This document shows positions 9,567-17,791 of a stretch of 64,000 bases of DNA, piece by piece; positions within the stretch are counted from its first letter, which is position 1, and each line of letters opens with the position of its first letter. This DNA comes from Marinomonas pollencensis (GTDB taxonomy: Bacteria > Pseudomonadota > Gammaproteobacteria > Pseudomonadales > Marinomonadaceae), in the NCBI RefSeq assembly GCF_003387375.1, contig NZ_QUNG01000010.1:1-64000 (forward strand), written 5' to 3'. The notes beneath the pieces are model-generated. The model did not search any database. It was not told the origin of the DNA and saw nothing but the letters and a program-made list of their open reading frames with translations. Both the position numbers and the translations under genes were made by a program.

Positions 9567-10805
9567 TTACAATGACGCTAAGCCTTGCTTAAAGCCTTCT
9601 AGCAAATCTTCTGTGTCTTCAATACCAATAGAGCAGCGTATCATTTGCTCGCTAATGCCCGCTTTGGCTCTGTTTTCTGGGCCCATTTCATAAAAAATGG
9701 TACTCGCCATTGGTAACGCCAAAGTACGGTTATCACCCAAATGGGTGGCATTCACTATGATCTCAATAGCGTCTAATAACTCGGCGCAATCGTAACCTTC
9801 TTTTAAGTCGAAACTCAGAATAGAACCGTAATGCTTAAATAATTTAGACGCTTTATCATGTTGTGGATGCGCAGCTAGCCCTGGGTAATACACAGCTTCC
9901 ACCTTGTCATGGTTATCGAGCATTTGGGCAAGGGCAAGGGCATTTGCACAAGAGCGATCCATACGCAAAGCCATCGTTTCTGCGCCAACCGCAATTTGGT
10001 AGGCGGCGTCAGAGCTGAGTGATCCACCCATGTCGCGCAACGACTTTTTCTTAATCTGCTTCATCGCCCATTTGCTTGGGTCGCCTTTTCGATAGGCTTC
10101 GAAAATATTAGGGTAATTCGTCCAATCGTATTGCCCTGTTTCCGTCACTGCGCCGCCTAGTACTGTGCCATGGCCGCTAAAATATTTAGACAAGCTATTG
10201 ATTACCAAGCTGGCTTTAACGCGAACCGGTTGAAATAGATAAGGTGAGGTCATGGTATTGTCGACAAAATACACCAATTTCTGTTCCTCACACCAATCAC
10301 CAATGGCCTCTAAATCGACAATTTGTGTGCCTGGGTTGGCAATGGTTTCTACGAAAACCATCAGGGTGTTATCTTGCTTAGCCGCCTTAACTTGCTGAAT
10401 ATCGGTCGCATCAACTAATGTAATTTCGACGCCAAAATTCTCAAGTGTGGTAATAAGACTATAAGAGTTACCAAACAAATAGCGGCTAGCAATCAGGTGA
10501 TCACCTTGCTTTAGCATGCTCAAGAAAGTAGCGCTAATCGCCCCCATGCCCGTCGCAAAAACCAAGCTGTCCAGACCAGACTCCGCTTGGGTAATCATGG
10601 ATTGTAAGCTGTCCGTGGTTGGCGTCGATTGTCTTGCATAGCTTTGACCCGTTGCTTTACCTTGAAAGACATCCATCAAATCTTGCGTTTTTTTATAACC
10701 GTAAGGAACAGAGTTGTAGATCGGAGTATGGATTGGATTGTCGTTATAATCCTGTTGACGGTCATGATGGACAATATTACTGGTAAAACCTTTTAACTTT
10801 ATCAT
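9567..10805 (-). CDS. Trans-sulfuration family PLP enzyme (cystathionine gamma-synthase/lyase-like)
   Basis: 412 residues of the Cys/Met-metabolism PLP family. The cofactor lysine is K207 in NSLSKYFSGHG, the phosphate-binding segment is SYARQSTPT (57 on), and ATGMGAISATF forms the PLP pocket. The family performs gamma-replacement or gamma-elimination on homoserine esters, cystathionine or methionine. An insert (YRKGDPSKWAMKQIKKKS) suggests a subgroup called only 'cystathionine gamma-synthase family', so the precise reaction is open. It is monocistronic, with a 240-base leader that contains hairpins. Confidence 0.85.
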   Translation of the reverse strand: MIKLKGFTSNIVHHDRQQDYNDNPIHTPIYNSVPYGYKKTQDLMDVFQGKATGQSYARQSTPTTDSLQSMITQAESGLDSLVFATGMGAISATFLSMLKQGDHLIASRYLFGNSYSLITTLENFGVEITLVDATDIQQVKAAKQDNTLMVFVETIANPGTQIVDLEAIGDWCEEQKLVYFVDNTMTSPYLFQPVRVKASLVINSLSKYFSGHGTVLGGAVTETGQYDWTNYPNIFEAYRKGDPSKWAMKQIKKKSLRDMGGSLSSDAAYQIAVGAETMALRMDRSCANALALAQMLDNHDKVEAVYYPGLAAHPQHDKASKLFKHYGSILSFDLKEGYDCAELLDAIEIIVNATHLGDNRTLALPMASTIFYEMGPENRAKAGISEQMIRCSIGIEDTEDLLEGFKQGLASL

Positions 10806-10907
10806 TGATGTATCACCACATTAAATCTTGGACGTAGGATGAGTGTTTCTAGAATGGCTGCAATCATAATACGCATCCAAACACTATGCTAGGAAGAGCA
10901 GCGCAGC

Positions 10908-10976
10908 AGGTGTTGTGAGCCGATAAGCCACAAAGCGTAATCAGAGCACCTCATAGACGATTAAATACGTCTTATG
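10908..10976 (-). promoter_or_regulatory. Structured leader / operator candidate upstream of the trans-sulfuration gene
   Basis: Two hairpins can form in the region upstream of the gene starting at 10805. One pairs AGACG with CGTCT (10955-10972, extending outward with one bulge). The other nests TTGTG-GC pairing inside AGGTG/CACCT (about 10908-10950). AGACG..CGTCT resembles methionine-repressor half sites, but the 18-base span is not the 16 bases of two adjacent met boxes. No known riboswitch consensus was recognised. Confidence 0.3.
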
Positions 10977-11044
10977 TGGGCCGCTTATGAAGATATCTTA
11001 TAAAGTAACCGCCCCCAACGCTGAACCAGAACATAAATTCCGTG

Positions 11045-11440
11045 TTAGGTTAATTGCGCTATAAATTTTGCTGCCAAGGTGGCTAGCCCCTCTGGGGTAA
11101 TCACCTCAACATTGTCTTGATCAACAACGCGCCCCGCTTTGACCAGCACAGTTCTCGGGTAGCCCGGACCGCCAAATTGCAGCGTTAACTTTTCGTCTTC
11201 TGGACTAATGAAACAGCCTTTCTCTAACTGCACCCTCACTTGCAGAACCGCCACTTCATGAGAGGCCATTTCTTTTACAAAGGCCGCTAAGTGTGGTTTT
11301 TGCCTTTCTGTACAATCAGGGCACCAGGCGGTAACGACATTGACAACAAAAGTCTCCCCTAACGCCATACGCTGATAAACATCCGCAGGATCAACTGTAT
11401 TGACCTGATAGCTTGCGCTTTCCATTAGACCCACTTCCAT
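11045..11440 (-). CDS. Thioredoxin-fold protein with CPDC motif
   Basis: A 131-residue thioredoxin-like protein. The active site is WCPDC (C40 and C43) after strand FVVNVVTAW, and the cis-proline loop is probably GGPGYPRTVLV. No signal peptide is seen, so it is probably cytosolic. CPDC in place of CGPC is found in thioredoxin-family reductases of unknown partner. It may be the redox partner of a reductase outside this locus. It lies 69 bases downstream of the NUDIX gene on the same strand. Confidence 0.75.
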   Translation of the reverse strand: MEVGLMESASYQVNTVDPADVYQRMALGETFVVNVVTAWCPDCTERQKPHLAAFVKEMASHEVAVLQVRVQLEKGCFISPEDEKLTLQFGGPGYPRTVLVKAGRVVDQDNVEVITPEGLATLAAKFIAQLT

Positions 11441-11508
11441 TTCGCTTTCCTTTAAGCTATTTCATAATGACGACTTATACGATGGCGCCCGTTTTGAAAT
11501 CGTGAACC

Positions 11509-12063
11509 CTAGGCACTCAAGGGTTGTTTCTCGCTGCGGCTCGACTCAGCGAGTAGCTCATCCCTAATGAGGGACAACAAAAAAGTCTCACGCTCAATCG
11601 ACAAGCCTTTTTTAGTGCTGTTTTCCATCACCTCTAGATTATGCCTAATGGCATCGTGAACATTGATCCACATAGGCTTCATGCCATTTTTGACTTCATA
11701 GTCTTCAAAGCGTGTTTCACCCAAGTGCTCATCAATATCACAGGTGTAGCAATAGGACTTCATATGCATGATCTCAAAGCCATCTCGGTGCCAAGGGCGA
11801 TATTCTTCATACAAACCAAACGCCTCTACATTATGAATATTTTGCGCGCCTGTTTCTTCAGTGAGTTCACGAACTAAGCCCTGCATCTGGTTTTCACCAG
11901 GATCAATACCGCCACCAGGTAAGGTGTAGTCATCGTAACGCTGGGTATAGAGCATTAAGATTTTATCGCCTTTCAAAATAATGCCTCGTGCAGCAAGACG
12001 AGTGAATGAAGGCGAATCGAGAGACTCGATGTCAGGGTGAACAGTGGACTTTAACAAACGCAT
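11509..12063 (-). CDS. NUDIX hydrolase
   Basis: 184 residues. The Nudix box G-x5-E-x7-REUxEExGU is complete from G51 to A73 (GGIDPGENQ... RELTEETGA), giving the Mg-binding helix that cleaves nucleoside diphosphates linked to another moiety. The substrate is not predictable. The N-terminal 20 residues and C-terminal tail are outside the domain. Confidence 0.88.
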   Translation of the reverse strand: MRLLKSTVHPDIESLDSPSFTRLAARGIILKGDKILMLYTQRYDDYTLPGGGIDPGENQMQGLVRELTEETGAQNIHNVEAFGLYEEYRPWHRDGFEIMHMKSYCYTCDIDEHLGETRFEDYEVKNGMKPMWINVHDAIRHNLEVMENSTKKGLSIERETFLLSLIRDELLAESSRSEKQPLSA

Positions 12064-12172
12064 AAAAACGGCAGCTACTCAGAATAAAGGCAGCTACTCA
12101 GAATAAAGGCTGGATAATAATGGTTAGCTGGTAACCAATCAAACTTAGCCTAATGAAAAAGGCAAAACGAAG

Positions 12173-12352
12173 ATGATAGATAAACATCAGCAATCAATGA
12201 GCACTGTGCACGAGCCCGCTCAGTCTGGCTGCGAATGTTGTGCAACACCAAACAAGCCAGTCGTACCAGACACGCCTAAAACAGGGCGTAATGATCCTTG
12301 TATTTGCAGTAATGGCCGTAAGCTTAAAAAGTGCTGTGGTAAAAATACATAA
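12173..12352 (+). CDS. Small SEC-C motif protein
   Basis: A 59-codon gene ending in the zinc-binding SEC-C motif [19 protein letters not shown], as at the C-terminus of SecA and in many small accessory proteins. An additional Cys cluster (CECC) lies near residue 20. It begins after AACGAAG. The motif is compact and in frame with a good ATG, so it is very likely real despite its size. Its role is unknown; SEC-C zinc knuckles bind partner proteins such as SecB or nucleic-acid factors. Confidence 0.8.
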   Translation: MIDKHQQSMSTVHEPAQSGCECCATPNKPVVPDTPKTGRNDPCICSNGRKLKKCCGKNT

Positions 12353-12484
12353 GGAATCTAAGGCTGGGTGACTCTTTAATATTCCCAATTGACGACAGCT
12401 CCTATCAGCAAAGATAAAAAATGATCTGTTTCTCTGTTTCCTTCGTTCTAGTTAAACAATTATTGCCATCTTGGAGTAAGCCCC

Positions 12485-13003
12485 ATGTCTCAAATTTCTA
12501 TCCTTTACACAGTACCAGTACTTTTGCTCGCCAGCTCAATAACCCACGCCAGCGTAGCGGTTCGCTTTGTTGAAAGTGCGCCCAAAGATCGCTTTGTGTT
12601 AACCAATACCAGCCAATGCGAGATGGAAAACATCACCGCAAATATCGATTTAGCCAACAGTACAGGCAAATTAATTTTTGACACCACAGCCACAGGAGCA
12701 GGTGTTGACGTCTTTCAACCATTTGAAGCCGGTGATGGAAATATACAACTAACGAATGGGAGTCAGGTTAACGATGGCGCAACAAAACTGTCCATCAAGA
12801 TTGCCAAGTTACAAGCCAATGAGGCCACTCACTTTACTATCGATGTGGATGACACACTAAAACAAAGCGAATGGGGCAATATACGTGTCTCAGGCTCAGA
12901 AATTGAAAACGCCACGATTGAAATAACATCAAAAGATAACGCCACATTAAAAGGGACTTTTGACAACCAAGGCAAGACGACACTCGCCTTTACCCATTGT
13001 TAA
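12485..13003 (+). CDS. Secreted protein of unknown function (MAFp3-like)
   Basis: 172 residues with a signal peptide (ISILYTVPVLLLASSITHA, cleaved before SVAV). The mature part is acidic and beta-rich. It contains FVLTNTSQC, GKLIFDTTATGAGVDVFQP and FTIDVDDT, which recall small exported proteins annotated as aggregation-factor core protein MAFp3-like in marine bacteria (recollection, not searched). Two cysteines, one near residue 40 and one at the last position, could form a disulfide. It has a good AGGAGTAAGCCCC leader and stands alone. Confidence 0.65.
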   Translation: MSQISILYTVPVLLLASSITHASVAVRFVESAPKDRFVLTNTSQCEMENITANIDLANSTGKLIFDTTATGAGVDVFQPFEAGDGNIQLTNGSQVNDGATKLSIKIAKLQANEATHFTIDVDDTLKQSEWGNIRVSGSEIENATIEITSKDNATLKGTFDNQGKTTLAFTHC

Positions 13004-13068
13004 TTGAATTGTTTTAGATAGGACATCAACCCATGAAACATCATGCGCTCTAGTGATCTAGCTCTTGC

Positions 13069-13446
13069 TTATGCCGAGCGCTCTGCAAGCACCTCTTTAA
13101 AAGCAAACATGCCATTCAAAGCAGCAGGAAAACCGGCATAAACCGCCATCTGAAGAATCACTTCTTTTAACGCTTGCTCACTGCAACCCACATTGAGTGC
13201 GGCGTTCAAATGCACCTTCAGCTGAGGCGCACAATGGCCTAACGCGGTTAACGCTGCGACCGTGGCAATTTCTCGTGATTTTAAATCCAACTCAGTTCGG
13301 GCATAAATATCGCCAAACGGAAATTCAATCGTGTACCTCGCCAAATCAGGACAAATATCTTGCAGACTATCGATGACATTTTGCCCTGCTTCACCGTCAA
13401 TTTCGTTCAGTAATTTTAACCCTTTATCAAAGCGTGAATCGCTCAT
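13069..13446 (-). CDS. Carboxymuconolactone decarboxylase (CMD/AhpD-like) family protein
   Basis: 125 residues (MSDSRFDKG start, with GAGGAGC upstream on the minus strand). The CMD fold segments ELDLKSREIATVAALTALG and HLNAALNVGCSEQALKEVILQ fit gamma-carboxymuconolactone decarboxylase relatives. Only one Cys lies in the GCSEQ position, so an AhpD-type CxxC peroxidase activity is not supported. It has its own MerR-type promoter immediately upstream and follows the MerR gene. This pairing is known for thiol- or aldehyde-stress regulators (AdhR/NmlR type). Confidence 0.8.
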   Translation of the reverse strand: MSDSRFDKGLKLLNEIDGEAGQNVIDSLQDICPDLARYTIEFPFGDIYARTELDLKSREIATVAALTALGHCAPQLKVHLNAALNVGCSEQALKEVILQMAVYAGFPAALNGMFAFKEVLAERSA

Positions 13447-13478
13447 TGGTATGCTCCTCATTGGATGAATGTAAACAC

Positions 13479-13509
13479 ACCATACAAGTTAGAGTTCACT
13501 CTAAGTCAA
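13479..13509 (-). promoter_or_regulatory. MerR-type promoter with 19-base spacer
   Basis: On the minus strand TTGACT (-35, 13509-13504) and TATGGT (-10, 13484-13479) are separated by 19 bases. The spacer holds a dyad, TTAGAGTTCACTCTAA (13489-13504). An overlong spacer with a central palindrome is the hallmark of promoters activated by MerR proteins through DNA distortion. The -35 box overlaps the merR stop codon. Confidence 0.8.
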
Positions 13510-13862
13510 GCCACTTTTCCGCTTTTATATAAATCGATCTTTTCTTCTAAAACACTCAAATGCGCTTGCTGTTGCTCTATATGACGCATCAAACCTTCCC
13601 TATGTTTCTCAAGCAAATGTTGACGCTCTAATAGCGTCGAGCCGCCCGCCTCTCTCAAAGTTGCATAGCGCAAGACTTCTTCTAACGGCATACCTGTTTC
13701 TTTAAGACGCTTGATAAAACCAACCCAAACCTCCTCTTTCTTCCCATACACACGATGACCACTCGCATTCCTTTGAACCTGATTGAGCAAGCCTATTTTC
13801 TCGTAATAGCGCAATGTATGAGACGATAAACCCACCTTTTCAGAAAACACTTTCATATTCAT
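13506..13862 (-). CDS. MerR-family transcriptional regulator
   Basis: 118 residues. The DNA-binding domain (1-70) reads VGLSSHTLRYYEKIGLL then RVYGKKE, followed by a dimerisation coiled coil (80-112). No Cys is visible, which argues against metal- or thiol-sensing through cysteine in this protein. It most likely activates the carboxymuconolactone decarboxylase-like gene downstream through the 19-base-spacer promoter. Confidence 0.88.
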   Translation of the reverse strand: MNMKVFSEKVGLSSHTLRYYEKIGLLNQVQRNASGHRVYGKKEEVWVGFIKRLKETGMPLEEVLRYATLREAGGSTLLERQHLLEKHREGLMRHIEQQQAHLSVLEEKIDLYKSGKVA

Positions 13863-14160
13863 TTGGATGCTCCAGAGTTAAGGAAGAGACATTTTATATC
13901 AAGCTGACATTCAGCATAGAAAAGCGCTGAAAGCACTGTGATTAATGTTTTTTAAAGATGCCTGTCTTGGCTTGCGAGCCAATTAGGTTAAATAACAAAC
14001 AAGCGATGAGCAACAGCTTGAAAAAGACATAAAGTAAGGACAAAAAGCCTTATTATTACTGATTTTCAAGGCATAGCTATTCTATATAAACCCATGATTT
14101 TAAAATGAAATATTCGCTTACTTAAGTAAAAAAGAAGGCGTGATATATCATGAAAAACCT

Positions 14161-15062
14161 ATGAACAATTCGGATAATTTAACCCCATCAGTACCAACAA
14201 ACGAAAAACAAACAACACTAGATAAAGCGTCAGAATATGGCTACGAAAAAGTTCGTAGCTCCTTTACCAAGTCTTTCGCATTAGCCATTTATGCTGGAAT
14301 GTTCATTTCCATCGCATTCGTCTTTTACCTCTCAGTAACAACCGGCACCGACAGCGCCCCTTGGGGAATGATGCGCCTTGTTGGTGGCATTGCATTTAGC
14401 CTTGGCTTAATCCTGGTTATCGTTTGTGGCGGTGAACTCTTCACAAGTACTGTGTTAAGTACTGTTGGCTGGGCACAAGGTCGCTTTAATACGGCTCAAT
14501 TACTAAGATGCTGGGGCGGGTTTATTTAGGTAATTTAGTCGGCGCTATGGCTATGCTTGGTCTCGTAATGGCCGCAAAACTGTACCAACTTGATGGCGGT
14601 GAATGGGGCATGCACGCCATGATAGTTGCTAAAGGTAAGCTTGGGTATGATTGGTCACAAGCATTTGCCCTAGGTATTTTATGTAACTTCCTAGTTTGCT
14701 TAGCAACATGGATGACCTTCACAAGCAAAGACAGTATTGGTAAATCGCTTCTTGTCATTTTACCTGTTGCCATGTTTGTCAGCAGTGGCTTTGAGCACAG
14801 CATCGCTAATATGTTTATGGTGCCTCTTGGCTTAGCGATTAAAGCGGTTAGTGACCCAGCGTTTTACATCGCCCATGGCCACCTAGCATCAGACTTCAGC
14901 CAGCTTACTTTTTACAACTTTATTGTTCATAACCTGATACCGGTTACACTGGGTAATATTTTTGGTGGTGGGATTCTAGTTGGCCTTGGCTATTGGAGTA
15001 TTGATCGCAAAAAGCCCCATGAAAAAGCGTTAGATCAAACGCTAAACACACAACGCAGATAG
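14161..15062 (+). pseudogene. Formate/nitrite transporter (FocA/NirC family), frameshifted
   Basis: Two overlapping frames together encode one formate/nitrite channel of about 300 residues. The first frame (14161-14529) gives the N-terminal half: KSFALAIYAGMFISIAF then GGELFTSTVLS. The second (from about 14508 to 15062) continues with VYLGNLVGAM and ends after the last helix. The junction lies in TGGGGCGGGTTT near 14512-14522. Adding one base there restores WGG-VYLGNLVGAM, as expected for the family. It is either a real single-base deletion inactivating the channel or a sequencing error in the G-rich run. The start codon is uncertain (GTG 14140 or ATG 14161). Confidence 0.8.
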
Positions 15063-15266
15063 TCCAATAAAGTAACTTCCAAGAGCGGATCATCCGATGT
15101 TGGAAGTTACTCAATTTAACGATTTTTTAATGCCCTCCCCATAGCACTACAAGCTAACGAAAAAGCATGCTTCAGCGCCTATCCTACTCTCAAATAGAAA
15201 GCGTAGCCTTGTTATGGCTGGTCGCACTTTAGTACTCGCTTTAGTAAGCATTTGAAATTACAGACT

Positions 15267-15881
15267 CTACCAACGCTCTGGCGAGTAATAAAACACTGGC
15301 AGAGACCAGCTCCAACGAATGGCAGCCAGTCGCATCGCCAAACCACTGCCGAATGACGCTAGCAAGGTAATCTCTTCATTCACCCCATAATGCTGCAACA
15401 CTAAATAAAGCACAGCGACCATTAAAGACACGCTGGCATACAGCTCATGTTGCAGTACTTGCGGGGTTTGATCACAAAGAATATCCCGTAAAATACCGCC
15501 GAATACACCAGTGATAATGCCCGCCATAATGACCACAGGCAGGCTATAGTCCAATTGCTGAGCAACATTACAGCCAATGATAGTAAAGGCGATCAAGCCC
15601 ATAGCATCCAGCAGAAGAAACAACTTATGCAAGCGATGCATAAAGCGCGCAAGCACCATGGTCGAAAGACCTGCGCCAATCGTCAGATAGATATAAGAAG
15701 GATGTTGAGTCCAATTAACGGGGAAATTTCCGAGCAGAATATCACGTACCGTGCCGCCGCCTAACGCAGTAATAAAGGCGATCAAAGCCACACCAAACAT
15801 ATCCATATTGCGGCGACCCGCCACTAAAGCACCAGACATCGCTTCAGCGGTAATGGCAATAAGATAAACAATCGTAAGCAC
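15267..15881 (-). CDS. UPF0126/TRIC-family membrane channel, glycine-riboswitch controlled
   Basis: 204 residues, about seven hydrophobic helices, with two glycine-rich repeats (ALGGGTVRDILLG near residue 40 and ITGVFGGILRDILCDQ near residue 125). These mark the UPF0126 family, whose fold is that of TRIC cation channels. A tandem glycine riboswitch sits directly upstream on the same strand, so expression should respond to glycine. Together with proposals that family members move glycine, this suggests a glycine transport role (inference). It is monocistronic. Confidence 0.85.
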   Translation of the reverse strand: MLTIVYLIAITAEAMSGALVAGRRNMDMFGVALIAFITALGGGTVRDILLGNFPVNWTQHPSYIYLTIGAGLSTMVLARFMHRLHKLFLLLDAMGLIAFTIIGCNVAQQLDYSLPVVIMAGIITGVFGGILRDILCDQTPQVLQHELYASVSLMVAVLYLVLQHYGVNEEITLLASFGSGLAMRLAAIRWSWSLPVFYYSPERW

Positions 15882-15904
15882 ACAGAACTCCTGTGTAAAT
15901 CTGT

Positions 15905-16105
15905 GCCTCTCCCCCTGTCCTTTGTTCCTGAGAGTTTAACCAGACGGACCTGACCGCTGGCTTGCTCCTTCGGCGGGCTACTAACGAAATGTAACCTCTC
16001 TCCAGATGGCAATATTCTAAATCCGCAGTACGTTGGCCTGAGCGTTTATGGGAGTTTGCGCCTTCGGCGGCCAGCTTCTAAAGCCGACTCTCTCCTGCGG
16101 GGCGC
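15905..16105 (-). promoter_or_regulatory. Tandem glycine riboswitch
   Basis: Read on the minus strand, two aptamers follow one another. The first (about 16105-16019) has AGGAGAGAG, then GCCGCCGAAGGCGCAA and AACGCTCAGGC. The second (about 16013-15905) has CTGGAGAGAGG, then CGCCGAAGGAGCAA and AAACTCTCAGG with GGACAGGGGGAGAGG. These are the conserved elements of the gcvT-type glycine riboswitch, and the two copies with a short linker make the classic two-aptamer form. It ends about 24 bases before the UPF0126 start, so it probably acts on that gene. Confidence 0.95.
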
Positions 16106-16548
16106 GCATTGTAGACAATTGCTATGGGAAATGAAATAGATAAAAAAGCTCTGATTGCTCACGTAATCGGAAAAACACCTCTAACAGAAGCTATCGTATC
16201 AAGCGGCTTCCTCCTGCTATCACTGACAGCCTAATTGATACGATACATTGCGAGTATATATTAACTTGTGAAATATCTATGGACCAGTAGATTTGACAAG
16301 AGAATAGATTAATTCACCTATTCCCACACTAGACGGAGAAGTACCAGTGAAGTTATTTAATTGCATGAAATTCAACATGTTGCTCCGTAGCTTGCTCCAT
16401 TCACACAACAACCTCCGATCGCATAGAGAGTCGCATGACAATGCTAAAAAGTGATAAACCATATGCATTACTAGCTGCTATTGGACTTTTCAGGAAATCA
16501 AGTTGTGCTACTCGACTTAATCGTATGCTCCATCATTTATGATCTTAT
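16106..16548. other. Intergenic stretch, nothing recognised
   Basis: About 440 AT-rich bases between the riboswitch and the LysR stop. No frame has a ribosome site plus recognisable protein. The right part lies downstream of the minus-strand lysR gene; no clear terminator was found. Confidence 0.4.
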
Positions 16549-17481
16549 CTAATCACGTATTACGGTCTCAGTTGCAATGACTGTATCGTCTTTGGAAGCC
16601 AATAGTTGTGCTCGATATTTTAGTAAACCCATAAACCTCTGTGAGCTTTCAGATTGCTCAAATTTTCGAGGAAATAATAAGCCGAATGACATCCATCTTT
16701 CAGGAACAATCGGACGTAAAGTCACGTTTTGAGTGTTAATTGCAGAGGTTGTAAGAGAGTCTGTAATCGTAACACCCACTCCTTCCGTGACTAATTGGCA
16801 AGCCAACATTAAAGCACTTACTTCACAAGCATAAGAAGGCATTAAACCAGCTGATTTGAAAAGGTCGTCTACTTGATTACGCATTAGAAGACCAGGAGAT
16901 AAAGCTATGATGCGTTCATTAATAAGATCTTCTGCTGATACTTCACTCTTCTGCGCTAATGGGTGGTCTTTCGGCATCAGCACTTGAGCTCTAGCTCGTA
17001 ATAATACTTCCGTTTTTGTATCTGAGTCATCTATAGGAAGAGCTCCTATACCAAAATCATATTCTCTACCTGAAAGCCATCTATATGCCTCTCTTCTAGT
17101 CTGGATATCAACATGTATTCTAGTATCGCTATCTGTTTTCATAAATTGCTTCATAACAGGAGTCACGAGTGCATACGCAATTCTAGGCATAACAATTATG
17201 TTTAAGCTTTCTTTTCTTCCTGATCGTATATCTGCCGCTATGCGTGGGATTTGATCTAAGTTGTCTAAAATACGTCCCGCTTCCTTATAGAACACCAAAG
17301 CTTCTGGTGTGGGCTTTAACCTGCGACCTGTCCTATAAAAAAGCTGCATTTTCAGCTCACCTTCAAGCGAACTAATAAGTCGGCTAACCGCAGGTTGACT
17401 AAGATTCAACAATAAAGCGGCTCCAGATAAAGAGCCTTCGGAAAGAGTTAAAAGAAATGCTCTTAATGCTTTTATATTCAT
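16549..17481 (-). CDS. LysR-family regulator next to TctCBA genes
   Basis: 310 residues. The N-terminal winged helix (1-60) contains SLSGAALLLNLSQPAVSRLISSLE, and a PBP2-type effector domain follows. It is divergent from the tctC gene with a 310-base gap that holds repeated TTGCATTTTT motifs, so it probably regulates the transporter operon in response to the transported acid (inference). Confidence 0.88.
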   Translation of the reverse strand: MNIKALRAFLLTLSEGSLSGAALLLNLSQPAVSRLISSLEGELKMQLFYRTGRRLKPTPEALVFYKEAGRILDNLDQIPRIAADIRSGRKESLNIIVMPRIAYALVTPVMKQFMKTDSDTRIHVDIQTRREAYRWLSGREYDFGIGALPIDDSDTKTEVLLRARAQVLMPKDHPLAQKSEVSAEDLINERIIALSPGLLMRNQVDDLFKSAGLMPSYACEVSALMLACQLVTEGVGVTITDSLTTSAINTQNVTLRPIVPERWMSFGLLFPRKFEQSESSQRFMGLLKYRAQLLASKDDTVIATETVIRD

Positions 17482-17496
17482 AAAATCGTACTACAG

Positions 17497-17540
17497 AAAA
17501 ATGCAAAGAATGGAAGTCAGAGAATAATAGTTGCATTTTT
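17497..17540. promoter_or_regulatory. AAAAATGCAA / TTGCATTTTT inverted repeat
   Basis: A perfect 10-base inverted repeat (17497-17506 and 17531-17540) lies just upstream of the lysR start. A third TTGCATTTTT occurs at 17716-17725, about 65 bases before tctC. The shared motif near both starts suggests the binding site of the adjacent LysR protein, although poly-T composition could contribute. Confidence 0.4.
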
Positions 17541-17791
17541 AACAAGCAAATATCAATAAATTTTGAGCTACAGATTAACTAAAGGCATATAACGCCTCTG
17601 TTAAAGGTCAGTTTTTATATCCAGCCTTCGCAAGCCTCTCAATTAACTAAAAAATACTTTTTGTAGTTAATGCTCACTACGAATGATGCAAAAAACACAA
17701 GTCAGTAAAGCATTTTTGCATTTTTTTAAAGAAAAAAAAGAGTATATGCTGAATTTATAAAAATAAATAATCCTCCATAGGAGCTATTCTC

